Notes: generated by a model not told the origin, from the sequence alone. DNA of 64,000 nucleotides from Owenia fusiformis (GCA_903813345.2 CAIIXF020000001.1:54269885-54333884); one strand, 5' to 3'. Shown: positions 12,601 through 25,305, numbered from the stretch's first letter. Made by a program: numbers and translations.

Positions 12601-14989
12601 ATGTGCAGGACAATGTCGAAAGGTAAATCTCAGTAAATTCAGTATCAGTGGTTGCCAAGTGATCAATGCAACATTTCAAAACATGCCCAGCCCTTGTGTT
12701 CGCCATTGTAAATAGCCAAGGCAACATAGCAAAGTCACCAAAGTACACGTGGTACCAAATAATGATCAGGACTTGCCTTTATCCCCATCTTCTAGCCAGA
12801 AATCTAAATGGAAATTAAATTTACGAAATAGAATTTGAAATCTCCGGTGATTTCTGCATTGGAAGTTTGGACATCTTGAAAAGGTTAAATTGCATTTTAA
12901 ACATGTCTTTATCAGTTTATGTTATGAACAAATTTGTGTATTCTCTATATGCTAACTAGGAATAGGATGAAGAAAAGATATTTTCTTAATCCTAGATCCT
13001 AACTTGAGCATTGCCCAGTAGGATACAGGTACCCTGGATAACTACTCATGAACCCATGTCTGTTGTCTGTACTATGATCAGGTTATCGAATTGTACAGGG
13101 TGTCAACAAAGTATGTTTACAAATTCAATACAAATGCAATTAATTTGATACTGTACCATTTAAACCTTGATTTGTGTTCAACAGAAAATCGACTCATTTG
13201 CTTGTGCTGATTTAAGAACGTTAAACAATTAATTTGAATGTTAAAATTAGATGCGTTATTGTTATTATCCAACATAGAAAGGCCTCATTTTCATTTTTGC
13301 CTTTACCCTATGTATCTGCACAAACAGTAAAGAGAAAATCATTGCTGGCATAGATTCGCAACGGAATATTGAAAGCAGGGTTTTGATACATTGAGCTAAA
13401 ATGTTAATTGTGTAATTATCATGATATTTCCCTCTGGTCCCTAAACTCTACTCGAGTCTCTAGCTTACAGCTAGACGAAACTTCATTGATTTCGTATGTA
13501 CTGTGCTACACGCACCTACACGCACCTAGAACTCATTTTTAATAAATTTTATAAATATTTTTAAGAATATTAATCATATTTAGGATGAAGCGTTGCTTGT
13601 CTGGATTTAGATATTTCAAAATTTCATTTCGGAGTTTGACACATGGTGAAATTTTCTCGCTGTAGCTAAAAATGGCTTCCGGTTCTGGACGTGAATAACA
13701 TTTGAAATTATTCTCGCTTAAAGAAATCAAATATAACAATAGATTCAGACGGGGATGTGAGCTGATGTTCTTCAAATCTATACATAAAGGTATATTTCAT
13801 ATTATTATGCCATATTTACTGTGCGTGTGACACAATGATTTACAATATTTATAATACTAAGGCAGCTCAATCTTCCTCCTCAAAGCCGGAATATAGAGAA
13901 GGCTTTGGACCGAAGTAACCTAAACTTACGATTGTAAATTTTCAGATCATTCATAAGGTTTCGGCTGAGACCATCATTTTATGTTATACTCAGGGTTTCG
14001 GACAAATGGACTTCGGACCAATGGCATTGGGATTCGAACCCATGGTGTCTTATCGCAGCTACGACCCCTTTAGATTGTAGTACGCGCATATCATTGGTCA
14101 GTCAATGTTTTTACAAAGTTGGAGAAAATACTACGCATTGCACACCTAAATGACCTCCCTCGATACATTCCTTAGTATTTTAGAATTCTTTTTATGTAGT
14201 TGAATCGCCAATTATATGGGTTTATCGGCAGAACGAAGAGGTTTTCGTTTTTGATAGCAATATTTGCGTGTAATATTTAACTTATTTCAACCGTCAAATT
14301 CCTCCATTCAGTTCCCGGTATGCACCAGTCATAAGGGAAATCCCTGGGGAATTCCCCTTCCGACATTTTGAAAATTGCTGACATACTTCCGATGTAAAAA
14401 CGAAAACCTCTTCGTTCTGCCGATAAACCCATACAATTGGCGATTCAACTACATAAAAAGAATTCTAAAATACTAAGGAATGTATCGAGGGAGGTCATTT
14501 AGGTGTGCAATGCGTAGTATTTTCTCCAACTTTGTAAAAACATTGAATGACCAATGATTCGCGCGTACGACCACTAAAGTGGTCGTAGAATTCGATAAAT
14601 GGTGTCCACTGTCCTCCTCCATTTGGACATATAAAGTAAGCAGCTGAATTCAGTATTTCACTTGCAGCAGATTTACAGAGGGCGAGCAAATGATGTTCTA
14701 TGCAAGGATCAAGGTGAATATAATCAGCTAATGGTAGGACTTCCCAGGTTCTAAGAGACCAATCACTGCAACGAACTGAAGAAAAATCAGCAGCAGAAGT
14801 CGATTTTGATTGAAATCAATTTGAAACCTAAATTGAAATCAAAAACACAAACCTTTTGATTCTCCCAAGACAGTGGGACGTAGGCTTTTCTTTATCCCAA
14901 TCTTTACTGAGATTTGGATCCCAGTTAGTCGTCGAAGTACCTGAAAGTTCATCTGTCAAAAGTGTAAGTGCATCTTGAGCAGTTGCCAT
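9637..14989 (-). CDS. UBE2Z: Ubiquitin-conjugating enzyme E2 Z
   Basis: An E2 enzyme that takes ubiquitin or FAT10 from the E1 UBA6. Seven coding exons on the minus strand: 14853-14989, 12374-12446, 11220-11407, 10931-11042, 10345-10457, 10028-10118, 9637-9873. All have GT-AG boundaries and phases that join into 316 codons plus stop. Family blocks in order: [10 protein letters not shown]...[66 protein letters not shown] (catalytic Cys; NPN in place of the usual HPN), [55 protein letters not shown], then an acidic Ser/Glu/Thr-rich tail. The start is placed at MATAQDAL (14987-14989); in-frame Met codons further upstream cannot be excluded. The N-terminus is shorter than in vertebrates. The first intron (2.4 kb) contains a foldback element. 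The gene is divergent from CREBZF. Confidence 0.95.
11658..12256. mobile_element. Kolobok/T2-like MITE with TTAA target duplication
   Basis: A 599-bp element in a UBE2Z intron, flanked by TTAA at 11654-11657 and 12257-12260. Terminal inverted repeats of about 200 bp begin AGGGGTATTCCTTGCCAGA on the left and AGGAACATTCCTTGCCAGA on the right. The inner ends of the arms are identical around GGAAGTGATGTCATCGACTC. TTAA plus AGGRR ends match the T2/Kolobok pattern described in vertebrates. It has no coding capacity. Confidence 0.75.
14059..14588. mobile_element. Foldback element with ~190-bp inverted arms
   Basis: The left arm begins CTACGACC at 14059 and the right arm ends GGTCGTAG at 14588. About 190 bp, including 'ttggagaaaatactacgcat' and 'gggtttatcggcagaacgaa', are repeated in inverse orientation with few differences around a ~145-bp centre. 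It lies in the first UBE2Z intron. No clear target-site duplication was seen. Confidence 0.7.
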
Positions 14990-15758
14990 ATTTCCTGGTT
15001 TACGGACTGAATTTTGTTTGGACAAAATTATGCTCATTAATACATTGTATAATTTCAATTCCAATATTGTATTTTTAGAGAAAAAATTTTACGGGAAATT
15101 TTATCAAAACTGAAAAAATCATTGAAAAATATAAATATAATGAATTCTGATAATCCAATCAAACATCAGCAATTTATTTAGAAAAAGAAAAAGTTCAAGC
15201 GAATTCTTACGCAATATAGTCCTCTAATTTGTATAGTAGTATTTTCTTCAGTGCTAATAAAGTTATTTGTATGTATTACGTATAAGATAGAAAAGGTTAA
15301 CCTCTACTTTAGTAGTTTAGAAAATTGTAAAAATAGAAATATAACAGAACCAATATTGTTATCAATGGCGGAAGGATATACAGCTGCAATACGTCGACGT
15401 CCATGCAACGTTTCGAATGACGTCATTTTCCGAAAATGGTGACCAATCAGAAGTCTGTATTTATATCATATGACATAAAGTAACCAATCAGTAACCGTGA
15501 TCAATTTCATTACCACGTTACTTGTACGTTACCACCATCGGAAGGAGGAACTCAAATACTAAAATTTGATTTTGGTGAGTTTTACGGGTTATTTACCAAA
15601 TATTCAGACACTAATTAATAAACAAGACCTGAACTTTGTAAATGTGAGACTCAGGGACCAACGTCCGAGAGTCATAGTTGAACTTGATAGGGAAAAAAAT
15701 TAATTTGAGAAATTTGTTTTGTTGCCTTCGTTGGACTCTTCGTTTTGTGAACTTCTGC
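14990..15758. promoter_or_regulatory. Divergent promoter region between UBE2Z and CREBZF
   Basis: The two start codons are 769 bases apart on opposite strands. The interval contains a perfect palindromic CRE (TGACGTCA, 15418-15425), CCAAT boxes in CCAATCAG context at 15443 and 15484, an ATGGCGGAAG word at 15365 that resembles joined YY1/ETS sites, and another CGGAAG near 15539. No TATA box is evident near either start. The region is clearly richer in CpG than the surrounding DNA. Transcription starts are not known. Confidence 0.6.
15418..15425. promoter_or_regulatory. cAMP response element (TGACGTCA)
   Basis: Perfect 8-base CRE palindrome, the canonical binding site of CREB/ATF bZIP proteins, about 335 bases before the CREBZF start codon. 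Confidence 0.65.
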
Positions 15759-16859
15759 ATGATAGACAATATGATGATGTCATCAAATAATGTATTGATG
15801 TCTAGTGCTTGTTTATCAGATGCTGCTGATGACCTGGAGATCCCTCAATATACATTTGATGATATAACAGTGCCTGGCGAACTGATGAACACCACAGGCA
15901 TAGACAACTTGGAAGAAATCTGTGGACAAGATTCAATCTCATCAATGAATCCTGATATATTCCTCAACAGTTCGAACAATTCTTCCCTTATTGGTAAAAC
16001 ATCACCTTCCCGAAGTGTCGAGAGTGGTATCGAAAGTATGTGTAGCCCTCATAGTGTGATTGAGCTTGACAGCGATTTCGATGTTGAAAATGTGTTCTCG
16101 CCAACGAGCATTGACATGGATAACAATGATGAAACAAGTCTGGACTTGTTGACATACCTGGCTAATGAGACTGGTTTATCTGTTGTTGAGAGTGATCCTA
16201 AACCAGAACCACAATCTGAGAGGAAAATGGCATTGCGACAACATAAGAACATTGGGAAAACTGTGTCTTCAGGCGGTAAAATTAAACCTTTTGTAATGCA
16301 AACAGTCAAAATCAAGCCTTGTACAAATACTCAGGCTCAACATTCAAACACAAAGGCCCCACAAAAATGTATCCAGGCCAAGCGTTCTCCTACCTTTACT
16401 TGTGAAGAAGACGATGAGATATATCCAGATCCAAGTCGTAAAAATGCAATCCAAGCAAAGATCAACAGAGAGAAGAAAAAGTTGTATGTTGCTACACTTG
16501 AGAATGATGTCACAAATCTAAAGAAAGAAAATGAGACACTGAAAGTTAAATCTGTGAAAATGGAGAAACAAATGAAAATAATGCAGGATGAGGTGACATA
16601 TCTCCGGAATGTGTTGGCAAATCAGAGCACTCTCTCGGCCCTTTTGAAAAATATTCCTAATGCATCGGACGTTTCCCTCACATCATCTTTCAAGAGACGC
16701 TATGATGTTGAGAATGATCATGGTTATCAAAAACCAAAACATGCGCGACATAGTGATGGAGGAGTGTGCCTTCATGTTGAAAATAACAAAGTGTCTCTGG
16801 AGTTTTGTTCGAAATGTGCTAAGTTAGCCAACAATGAGGATATAATTGAAATCTCCTGA
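15759..16859 (+). CDS. CREBZF: CREB/ATF bZIP transcription factor (Zhangfei)
   Basis: Single-exon gene encoding 366 residues from the ATG at 15759. The frame is open further upstream but has no earlier ATG. The N-terminal half is acidic and Ser/Asn-rich, likely an activation region. The basic region, around 224-243, contains NAIQAKINREKKKLY and fits N-x7-R. It is followed by a leucine zipper to about 285 and VLANQSTLSALLKNI. Residues 320-323 are DHGY, matching the HCF-1-binding motif (D/E)HxY reported in Zhangfei. The C-terminus carries the family signature GGVCLHVENNKVSLEFCSKC, which separates it from other bZIP families. Human CREBZF is also intronless and of similar length. It is a nuclear regulator acting by dimerising with other bZIPs and binding HCFC1. 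It shares a promoter with UBE2Z. Confidence 0.95.
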   Translation: MIDNMMMSSNNVLMSSACLSDAADDLEIPQYTFDDITVPGELMNTTGIDNLEEICGQDSISSMNPDIFLNSSNNSSLIGKTSPSRSVESGIESMCSPHSVIELDSDFDVENVFSPTSIDMDNNDETSLDLLTYLANETGLSVVESDPKPEPQSERKMALRQHKNIGKTVSSGGKIKPFVMQTVKIKPCTNTQAQHSNTKAPQKCIQAKRSPTFTCEEDDEIYPDPSRKNAIQAKINREKKKLYVATLENDVTNLKKENETLKVKSVKMEKQMKIMQDEVTYLRNVLANQSTLSALLKNIPNASDVSLTSSFKRRYDVENDHGYQKPKHARHSDGGVCLHVENNKVSLEFCSKCAKLANNEDIIEIS

Positions 16860-17314
16860 ATAATAAACAGTAAATGCCTGGAAACAAGGTTGTATCGTAG
16901 TACAGGACAGGGGCTCAAATCTATGGATTTTTCCCTAAAGTGTGTATAAAAATAAAAAGCACAAAATACTGAAAATCCAAAAATAACAAAACTGGTACAG
17001 ACTGGAAATGAAGCAGACACTAGGCTGGTGATACCCAGTCATTTCTTTCAGGGCAAGAGCTGTACAATTCATGCAATCCTGAGAAACCATTTCTACCCTG
17101 TGATGAGACGTGACACCTGGGATCCATGGTCCATTTCCTGGTTACGTTGACTGAGGCGTGTCTACCTTACCTGACTATTTGATGGACTGCGTCAAATGTG
17201 CTATGTGTTGGTAGCATCTAGCGAACATGTGAATTGTGAAGCCTACTGTATGTGTGGTGGTATTGGTTTGAGTTGGTAGTAAATACTGTTGTGATTTTAC
17301 TGAAGTGGTGTTTA

Positions 17315-17320
17315 AATAAA
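17315..17320 (+). terminator. Poly(A) signal AATAAA for CREBZF
   Basis: Canonical hexamer about 455 bases after the stop. Another AATAAA lies only a few bases after the stop (16862) and is less likely to be used alone. Confidence 0.4.
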
Positions 17321-19939
17321 CCATTTCATGCCATCTCATGTATCATGTATAGTAATATAGAATAACAGTTGCAATGTAAAAGACAACTTCAGTTGTCAAA
17401 TAACTGAATTAACTCCAAGCTGATGTGTAAAAATGATGATATGTGTTTTGGACTTACTACACACACAGACGATAAAGGAACTGAACTATAACCCAATCTT
17501 AAGTTTTACTTTTAGGTAGTACCTGTATCACTGGGGTTCAGAGAAAGAAGATGTAGATGAGATGCCCCCCCCTCTATTGATCAGCATATTAATCTTTTTT
17601 CTGGTAAGGTTTCTCTTAATCTGTCATACATGTCATAATGTTAATTCAGGAGTTAAACTTCTTCAAATTTCAATTCAGTCTAAATGACAATACTAAATCA
17701 TGAATGTGAATATTTGAGAAGTTGATAGTTTTGAGATATTATGACATTATGTGTGACCAAAACAACAGACTTGCCAACTTATAAAAATATTCTGGAATTT
17801 AATCTATATTATTTTCCAAAGTATAAATACTGTTCATTTTGATAATTGTTGGGATATTCTTGTATCATATGGGATACCATAAAAGATTGGCAAGTCTGCA
17901 ATTTGATAAAAGCAGAGGTACATAGTCGAGAGTATGACGTTTAAATTTTAAAAACTCTGAAACAGTGCTAAATGGAGTCACATTTACTTGGACTCCAGAA
18001 GAGAAACACACATTCAACATATTGTCTTGTATTATGCTATGTAAAACAGGTTTAGTCTCTGGGACTTATAAGTCTTTTTGGTTTATTAGCTTTCACACAT
18101 GAACGAACTACAGGCTGAAAAGGTGAAATAGGCCCTATAATGTTCTCGTGAGAATTTACATTAGAGTCACAGTTCGACAGTTGGTGAGTGTAAAACAGGT
18201 AGATCATTAATATTTGAATTTTATGTTAGTCTATTATTAGAATTAGTTCATTTATTTTATGAATAACAATAGTGACATGTAAATATTGTATATAAATAGT
18301 ATGACCATGAAAGTTTATCATTGCCAATTGAAGTTGAGGATTATAGAAAAATTCTGTAAGTAATTGTGCTTGTAAATAATTCCTTACTCTAAAAATGGAA
18401 TAACTGACCAGCCATTCTTTTCAATACTGTATTTATCTTTCCATGAAATCAAAAGTTACAAATCTAACAGTGAACCATGTTATATGATGTTTTCAGATTT
18501 TAACATTTTTAGTATTTCTTACAGAGGCTATGAAAATTTGTTGAATAGCAAACAGAGCCTCCAATCACCAGGTCTACAAGGTCTAAATATCTACATAGTG
18601 TTTGTAAGATTGGCGGATCCAGAAATGATTTATTATAGGCTTATGGTAATTCCAAATGGGTCATCTTAGGTGGTCTCAAAATGATGTGAAATAAAAGTTT
18701 GATCATATGGCTAAGCCGGATGAAAGATCATAAATATTGTGCATATAAGAGGGTTATTTTGACTGATTTTCTTACCAGTTGAATTCTAGCATACTGCTTA
18801 ATGAGTAAGGTGGATTCCATTTGATTGATTTAAATTTTTTGGGGGGGGGGTGGTCCTAATCTCATCTCCCTGGTATAAGTGCAAACTTTGCAATTTGCTT
18901 GGGGTACATAATTCACTATCATCTGTTTTACTATGCCAAGTTCTAATAGTAACCCATTTCTCCCAAATCTGCCAAGCTTAGTCCAAGCTTGAAAATTGGT
19001 TTTAGATTCATGTTATCACAGTATACTGTTAATTGCTTTAATTTGACAGCTGTTTTAATTTTGCGGCTTGATAAAAATTGCCAAATGAAGTCTCTGGAAA
19101 TGAAATTCTGGGGATTTTTGTTTAGTGCCTTTTCCATGTGTTTCCTTGCATGCTAAGACTTTGGTGAGAATCTTGATTGAAACAATAAAATGTCAATTTG
19201 AAACTATTTCCTAAGGTCTACAAAGTACCCACTGGTTTAGATAAAACAATCAATACCACCATAGCTAATTGCGCAATCCATGGCGAGCAGTGTGAAGTGA
19301 GTAATATGACTGATGATATCAATCTGCCAAATTAAATAGCACCAAATTAAAGCAATTTACAGTACTTACTTTGATCAAAGTCTAGGAGCATGTCATATAG
19401 ATAAGAAACTTCAAGGTTTTTACAAAATTTGACTTCATGGACTTTTAAGCATTAATTAGATTCTCTTGCAAAAGTATGGTCAACATTGTTAGCTCATTTT
19501 GTCATTGCATTTTTTGGCTCAATTTGTCTGCAAATAAGCAGTTATTGATTATTTATTAAAATCAAAGTAACATATATACAGGTTATGGTGGGTACCTGGG
19601 CTATGCCGGCCATTTTCACTTTACTGAGAATCTAGATGGCAAACGATAATATATATGATATGAACACGCAGTCACGCCCATGGAAAATCTGTCATAGAAG
19701 ACTGCTCAGGTGTGCCCTGATTCCAGTTATCTTACACCCTAGCAGTTAAAAATATTATTATAAAAAGTATATAATTTTTTTTTCATTTGTGAGTGATTTC
19801 GCTCCATCGATTCCTACTTCCAGTGGAACTTGAACCAAAACAAAACTGATTTCATTTATTATGTTTCTGCAACTGATTCACATGCAGTTTGATGGGAAAC
19901 ACTACTGTGGAAACACTGGACACATACATTAATGAGTCA
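17321..19939. other. Gene-poor stretch
   Basis: No exon-like frame was seen. It holds a poly-G run at about 18841-18850 and a short match (19318-19370) to the degenerate repeat at 3175-3410. Confidence 0.5.
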
Positions 19940-20580
19940 AGGTAGAGATTAAAAGATGGATTGGATCGAGTGGATTGGATTCATGTAAAAGGTGGATTGG
20001 ATCGGGAATCTTCAAAATATGGATTTTTTAGTTGATTTCCCTCTAAGCAATTTCCTCCGTCCTAAAGTATTTTGTGATTACTTGAGTCCCTTTAAGGAAT
20101 TGACAAAGCAATGACAAATACATGGACATTTCAATTAGTTGATAGGTCCTAAAGTATCTATCTGCTCTCCCCTGTAAATCAACATTAGTAAGACATAATA
20201 AACATAGATCTGTAGATAAAAGCTGTCATTCAAATTGACGTGTGGGTGTTCCCCAGACATTTCTGCCATGTTCTATTAAAACAGATGATATGGATCTTGG
20301 ACTTCAAAAGTCTGCCTTATGATTTGTGAAATGTCTAAAATTACCCTTGGAATGAATAATATTGTGTATCAGGTCACCTTTCTCATGTTTCTAGCCTACC
20401 CAAGCAAAATGATATAACATCTATTATTTGACATTGTGGAAGTGAGGAGAGCATTAATCGTCTGATGGGAGATCAATATAAATTTTTTAAGGAAAATCCA
20501 TATTTTGAAGAATCTTGATCCAATCCACCTTTTACATGAATCCAATCCACTCGATCCAATCCACCTTTTAATCTTTACCT
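19940..20580. mobile_element. Inverted-repeat element (AGGTAAAGATTAAAAG ends)
   Basis: A 641-bp element. Each end carries about 95 bp of inverted repeat including 'ggattggatcgagtggattg' and 'cttcaaaatatggatttt'. The left end begins AGGTAGAGATTAAAAG, and the right end reads AGGTAAAGATTAAAAG on the other strand. The flanks GAGTCA (19934-19939) and GATTCA (20581-20586) may be a target duplication with one change. No coding capacity. Confidence 0.7.
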
Positions 20581-23500
20581 GATTCAAAGCCAATAGTAGT
20601 TTGTTCCGAAGCATTGATATCAAAGTTCTGATACCAGTTTTTCAAACAAAAGTTTGCGATTCGGACCGATTTCAGTCAAATGGTACAACTCGTGGCATGT
20701 GTGACCCTCAATAAGTTCAATAAATTGTGTGAAAATCTTGAAATTTCATGTAAAATCGATCTGCTTCTTGCTGTTCACCAAATTTGGCAATGACATCCCA
20801 TGGTTTTGGGAAAATGGGACCCACATTTATGCAATTTCTGAACTCAATCCAAACACTGGGATTTCTCAGACAAATAACAACTCCACTTGTTTTTTCTCAG
20901 AACTTTGACACATGGATGATGTTTTAACAAGAACTATTTGAGTCACTGATCTTACCAGTCATAAATGTTGGGGAAAAATTAGAACAATTGCTCTGCCTGA
21001 GTACATGTTATTTGCATGCATCATAACTTCTTGGGCCTAAAGCCTATGACTCGATCTCATTTGGAATGATCTTGGAATTTTCTGGATCCGTCAAGTCGTA
21101 TGGTAAGATTTTATATACCCAAAACTGTATGTTGATGTTGTAATGTATTGATGAATGTGCATCTGTTCTTATATTATGTCTGTACATTTTGCTTAAGATA
21201 TGAAAGAGAGAGGCTGTAATATATGAACTTGGTGCAAAACAAGTTGAATATGTAAGTGGTGGCATAACAGAAAACTGATGATACAGTAATATATTGGAGT
21301 TTGGTTGAAACTTTTGATGAGCAAACGTTCACAAAATTTTGCAAAATTATTTGTTATAATTTAACATGGAATCGGATGCGTGGTATATCAAACAATAGTT
21401 GATTTTTGTAAATGCAACTCGAGTTACCTCCCAATTGCTTATGAAACCTCTGTATTTTAAGGGGAGCATAGTATTTCATCATTGTAGTTTCATGCCGCCA
21501 CTCACATGTACCTATATTATTTACACTTTTAAAGGAAGGACCAAAGAATGAAGTGTAGCACATAGCAAAGTCAGCATTTCAAAATGCTATATTCTACAGT
21601 TATGTTATCTGGATAAAAATCCAGTGATGAAAGATAGACTGAGAACCAATACACCATTTATAGGATACCTCTGTATTTAATTACAGAAATATAGTGACAA
21701 TTAAATAATTTGCATCTTGTGACAGGGTATGAGGGTATGGGGTCTTGTCAAATATCCATATGTTATTTTGATGGCATGACATCATTATTGGAGGGGTTAA
21801 GAGCCCACTTTTAGTATTAAACTATGAAATGGTCTGATATTTTATTTCATATATCAATGTTCAATAACTTGGAGGGGGGGGGGGACTAAGGACGTGGACA
21901 AGAGGTTGGGATAGGGACTCATTTGATCACTTCCTCCAAAATAAGCATTGAAGACATTGACCAGACCTCTAATCCTTCTCATTTGATACATATTAAGGAT
22001 ATCATAAATATGATAAAGGCTATTATGATGTTCATAAGTGTAACCAAAACTTGGTATTTTGCTGTGTAGACCTGGTGGTTATGGTAAGAATGTAATAATT
22101 ATTTTGTACTAAGATTTTGCAGTGTTGAATGGTTGGCTCTTGATGTACACACAGAGCACCTGGTGGCGTGGCCTGCTACTTGAGAAGCCAAAAAATATCA
22201 GAATATTATAACATCAAATGTTTATGGAGATAACTACTGAATCTTTAGAGTAGAAATGTAATCTTGCATCAGGGCCTTTTGCAATCCCTCACATCTTTTC
22301 CCTCACCTCTATCACAAGTGATGGAATGGGGATTGCACAGGGTTTCCTAATTGCATATATTCTAGAATTGCTGCAACCCTTGTATAATTTCCCATCCAAG
22401 ACTAGCAATTTTCATGTTATATGGGCACCTTAGATAGATATTTATTTCAACACAGGTGGCTCCACAGGCTCCAAGCTACCAGGTGCTGTGTAGAAAATAA
22501 TAGATATGTTGTGGACATTTATAAATACATTGTGCCTGGAATAAAAGACATTCTGTAATATTTTTGTACAATTTAACTCATCACTGAATAAAAAGGAATG
22601 GAATTTTAACATTTGTATTGGTGTTGTATATCATTGAACCCCAAAAAATTGGAGCATAAACATTGGGATCTCCAAGCTACCAAATAACAGTGTGGCCACA
22701 ATTCAGGCTTTTAGTATAACAAAATACTCTTAACTGATAAACAGAAAATACTTGGTGTCAATTGCGTTGTAACCTCCTTCCACAGCCAATATCGGGAGGT
22801 ACCCACACAAACTATATATGAAAGGAGGAGTCTGGGTATACTGAAAATTGTAATACTAAGTATCTGAAAAACCAACTCAGTTACACCTATTATTAAAGTT
22901 CAATATCTTATCCTTCTGAGATTACAAAAATATCAATTTGTATCACAATTGATAAAGAATATTGGCACCGAAGAAAATGCATATCACTTTGCCAGAATTG
23001 AAAAAAAATCAATGGCAAATATTAAAAAATGAATGATTTGTACACAAAGTTTGAAACATATCCTCCAAAACATTGCTTACTTCGTATAGACACTGAATGG
23101 TATTTCTGGATAAGTGCATATGTGTTCATCTGTTTAATCAAGGGATTACTGAGCATCCAGTTTTGACACTGTGTTGGTGAACAGGTGAAGTTACACATAT
23201 TTCAGTCAAATTCATGCTGAGTTGTCAAAACTGCCCGGGGTGGTCATACAGACTATTAATCACGTAGCCTGATTGTTACAAACATTGTGAGTAGAAATCT
23301 GAAACTCGGCATTTATCCAGAATTAAATAAGCTTTAATTTGCTATACAGTTTGCGTGGGTGCCTTCACCGGTATTGTGGATGGGGATCACAGCGCAAATT
23401 GACACGCTGGTAGTGGAGATGTCTAGCCCATTTTGGCGAAATGAATCTTAAACCCAGAACATCTCCCATTAGAGTTAACATATACTATAAAACATACTGG

Positions 23501-23725
23501 CATTTCTGTTTTAAGAAAATCAATAGATCTCTATGAAGTCTATTAAAGTAATTTAAGTAATAGTAAATAATAACGTTAAAAATAGACAATTTAAAAAAAT
23601 ATTGGGCCTTATTATGGTCTATGGCTCAAGAATTTTTCTAAATAAAAATCATTTTTCAAATAATTAAATAAGAGGTTAAAAAATCTACGGAATTCCCACC
23701 TTCTGTGTTCTCTACCCATTTTTTA
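20581..23725. other. Gene-poor stretch
   Basis: No gene, RNA or bounded repeat was seen, apart from a poly-G run at about 21875-21885. Confidence 0.45.
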
Positions 23726-23843
23726 TGTCGCCATCACAAGTAGTGACATATTGTTATCATTTTTTTGTGAACGGGGATTGCCATTCGGAATTCGGCGTCT
23801 GTAACAAATGCCAGGTGGTGACATTTTGCATATTAATGCCCTG
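23726..23843 (+). mobile_element. Short copy of the 'GTCACCAC...GTGGTGAC' element family
   Basis: It begins TGTCGCCATCACAAGTAGTGACA, which folds on itself, and ends with a second GGTGGTGACAT followed by TTTGCATATTAATGCCCTG. It shares start, 'ggcgtctgtaacaa' and end with the long copy at 30510-32575 but lacks the minisatellite interior. Confidence 0.65.
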
Positions 23844-24404
23844 TTGTATAATAAGACTGCCATCTATAAAAGGAATTTGCTTATGCTATATCATTCTAAA
23901 TGGGGAGCATAAAATGACCAGTTATCCTATTTTACAAGTATTGAATACTGGGGTTATGCATTTTTTGGAGCTACTAAAAAAGTTCAATTCACAGACGACC
24001 AAAAAGAACTACACCAACCTATTTTTGAAATAAAATGGCGGTTTTCGTTGTTGTTTTTCGAAGTTTCCACCCCCATGTTTCTCATAAAGCAAAGCAATGA
24101 ATACAAACTCAAGAAACAAACGGTAATTTGGTTCATTTGTGTTTACTATATATAAGTGAGCTTTCACAAAGACATTGCTTGCGAGGCATTACTCATGTTT
24201 ATGAAGATCAGTGTGGTACGATTTTCCATTGCTATGCAGAGTATAAACAGATCTAGCGAGCAGCCTAACAAAAATTGTTTCAATTTTAGAATATTTCTGG
24301 CCAATGTGTCATTCCTTTTCATGTCTATTTACTAAAAATCCCTCAAGTGCACACTTTATTTCAGGAAAACTAAATGTATTATTTTTCATAAGAATCGTTA
24401 TGCC

Positions 24405-24538
24405 TGGGTCACATTTGCTCCGATCCATCGGCCGGCGACCGGCCGATTGAGTGTTTTGTTCAATATTATATTCAATTTTGAACAAAATACTCAATCGGCC
24501 GAGCGCCGTTGTGAAAATCGGAGCAAATGTAACCAAGG
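24405..24538. mobile_element. Short hairpin MITE
   Basis: Almost the whole ~134 bp folds into one hairpin. The left side begins 'tgggtcacatttgctccgat' and the right side, inverted, 'ttggttacatttgctccgat'; the inner part repeats 'cggccgattgagt' and 'ttttgttcaa'. No target duplication was fixed. Confidence 0.6.
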
Positions 24539-25305
24539 GACACCATTCTTATTATTTGGGAAAATGTTCACCCTTAGCACTTTGAATCCATTATAACTTC
24601 ACCAGTTTATAACATATCGTGAATCTTTTGGGAGATGTTGTATTTGAGATCATAAGGAATATATTGGTGGGTCAATTGTACATGATGCTTGTAATTTTGT
24701 GACTCCCTATATCTAGATCTGATTCTGACTTTAATTAAATTAATATAAACGACCTATTGATAAACACTTCACTTTTTTCTAGTAATGAACCAGTTTTTTT
24801 GACTTTTTTAGACATTAAGCGAATCAAAATATTCAACTGGAAACTTCTTGATGCTATTGCAAAAGTTGCCACAACTAAAATTGGCTAATAGTTCATATCC
24901 AACAAGTCCGATGGTAATCCTTAAACAACATTGCGCTTGTTAATTAATCAGACAAAAAATTGATAAGTGGGCAAGTTTTACTCGACTCATGCATCCTCTT
25001 TGGAAGATATGATGGCGGATGCATGATGTCTTGTTTCCCCTGTGGTCAGAGAAAGATGCTCCTACTTCATGTCTAATCGCCGAGTCGGTGGCTTCAGGCC
25101 CGCTTCACGTGGGATGCCAATATTTGTTCATGGTTAGATGCTTAGAAAACCCTGAGGATTGTCCGACATGGCTGTGCAAAAACATAACCCTTCGAAAAGC
25201 AAACGTGGTACTCATCACTGCCAGTGGATCGGTCATTGTGTTTGAGCGAAATTGAGCAAGGTTTCATTCTTGGTTCTATTGTCTTTTAACTCTGACATAC
25301 GGAGA
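24539..25305. other. Stretch downstream of the LDLa/PY-motif gene
   Basis: The GC-richer part, about 25010-25300, is contiguous with the minus-strand gene's last exon and is probably its 3' untranslated region. A + strand frame there has no family resemblance. Confidence 0.35.

Noticed and set aside
15678-15758. N-terminal extension of CREBZF starting at 15678
   Set aside because: The codon at 15678 is TTG, not ATG. The first ATG in frame is at 15759.
25019-25255. + strand open frame MHDVLFPLWSEKDAPTSC...
   Set aside because: No family resemblance or splice context. The region is better explained as the 3' untranslated part of the minus-strand LDLa/PY gene.
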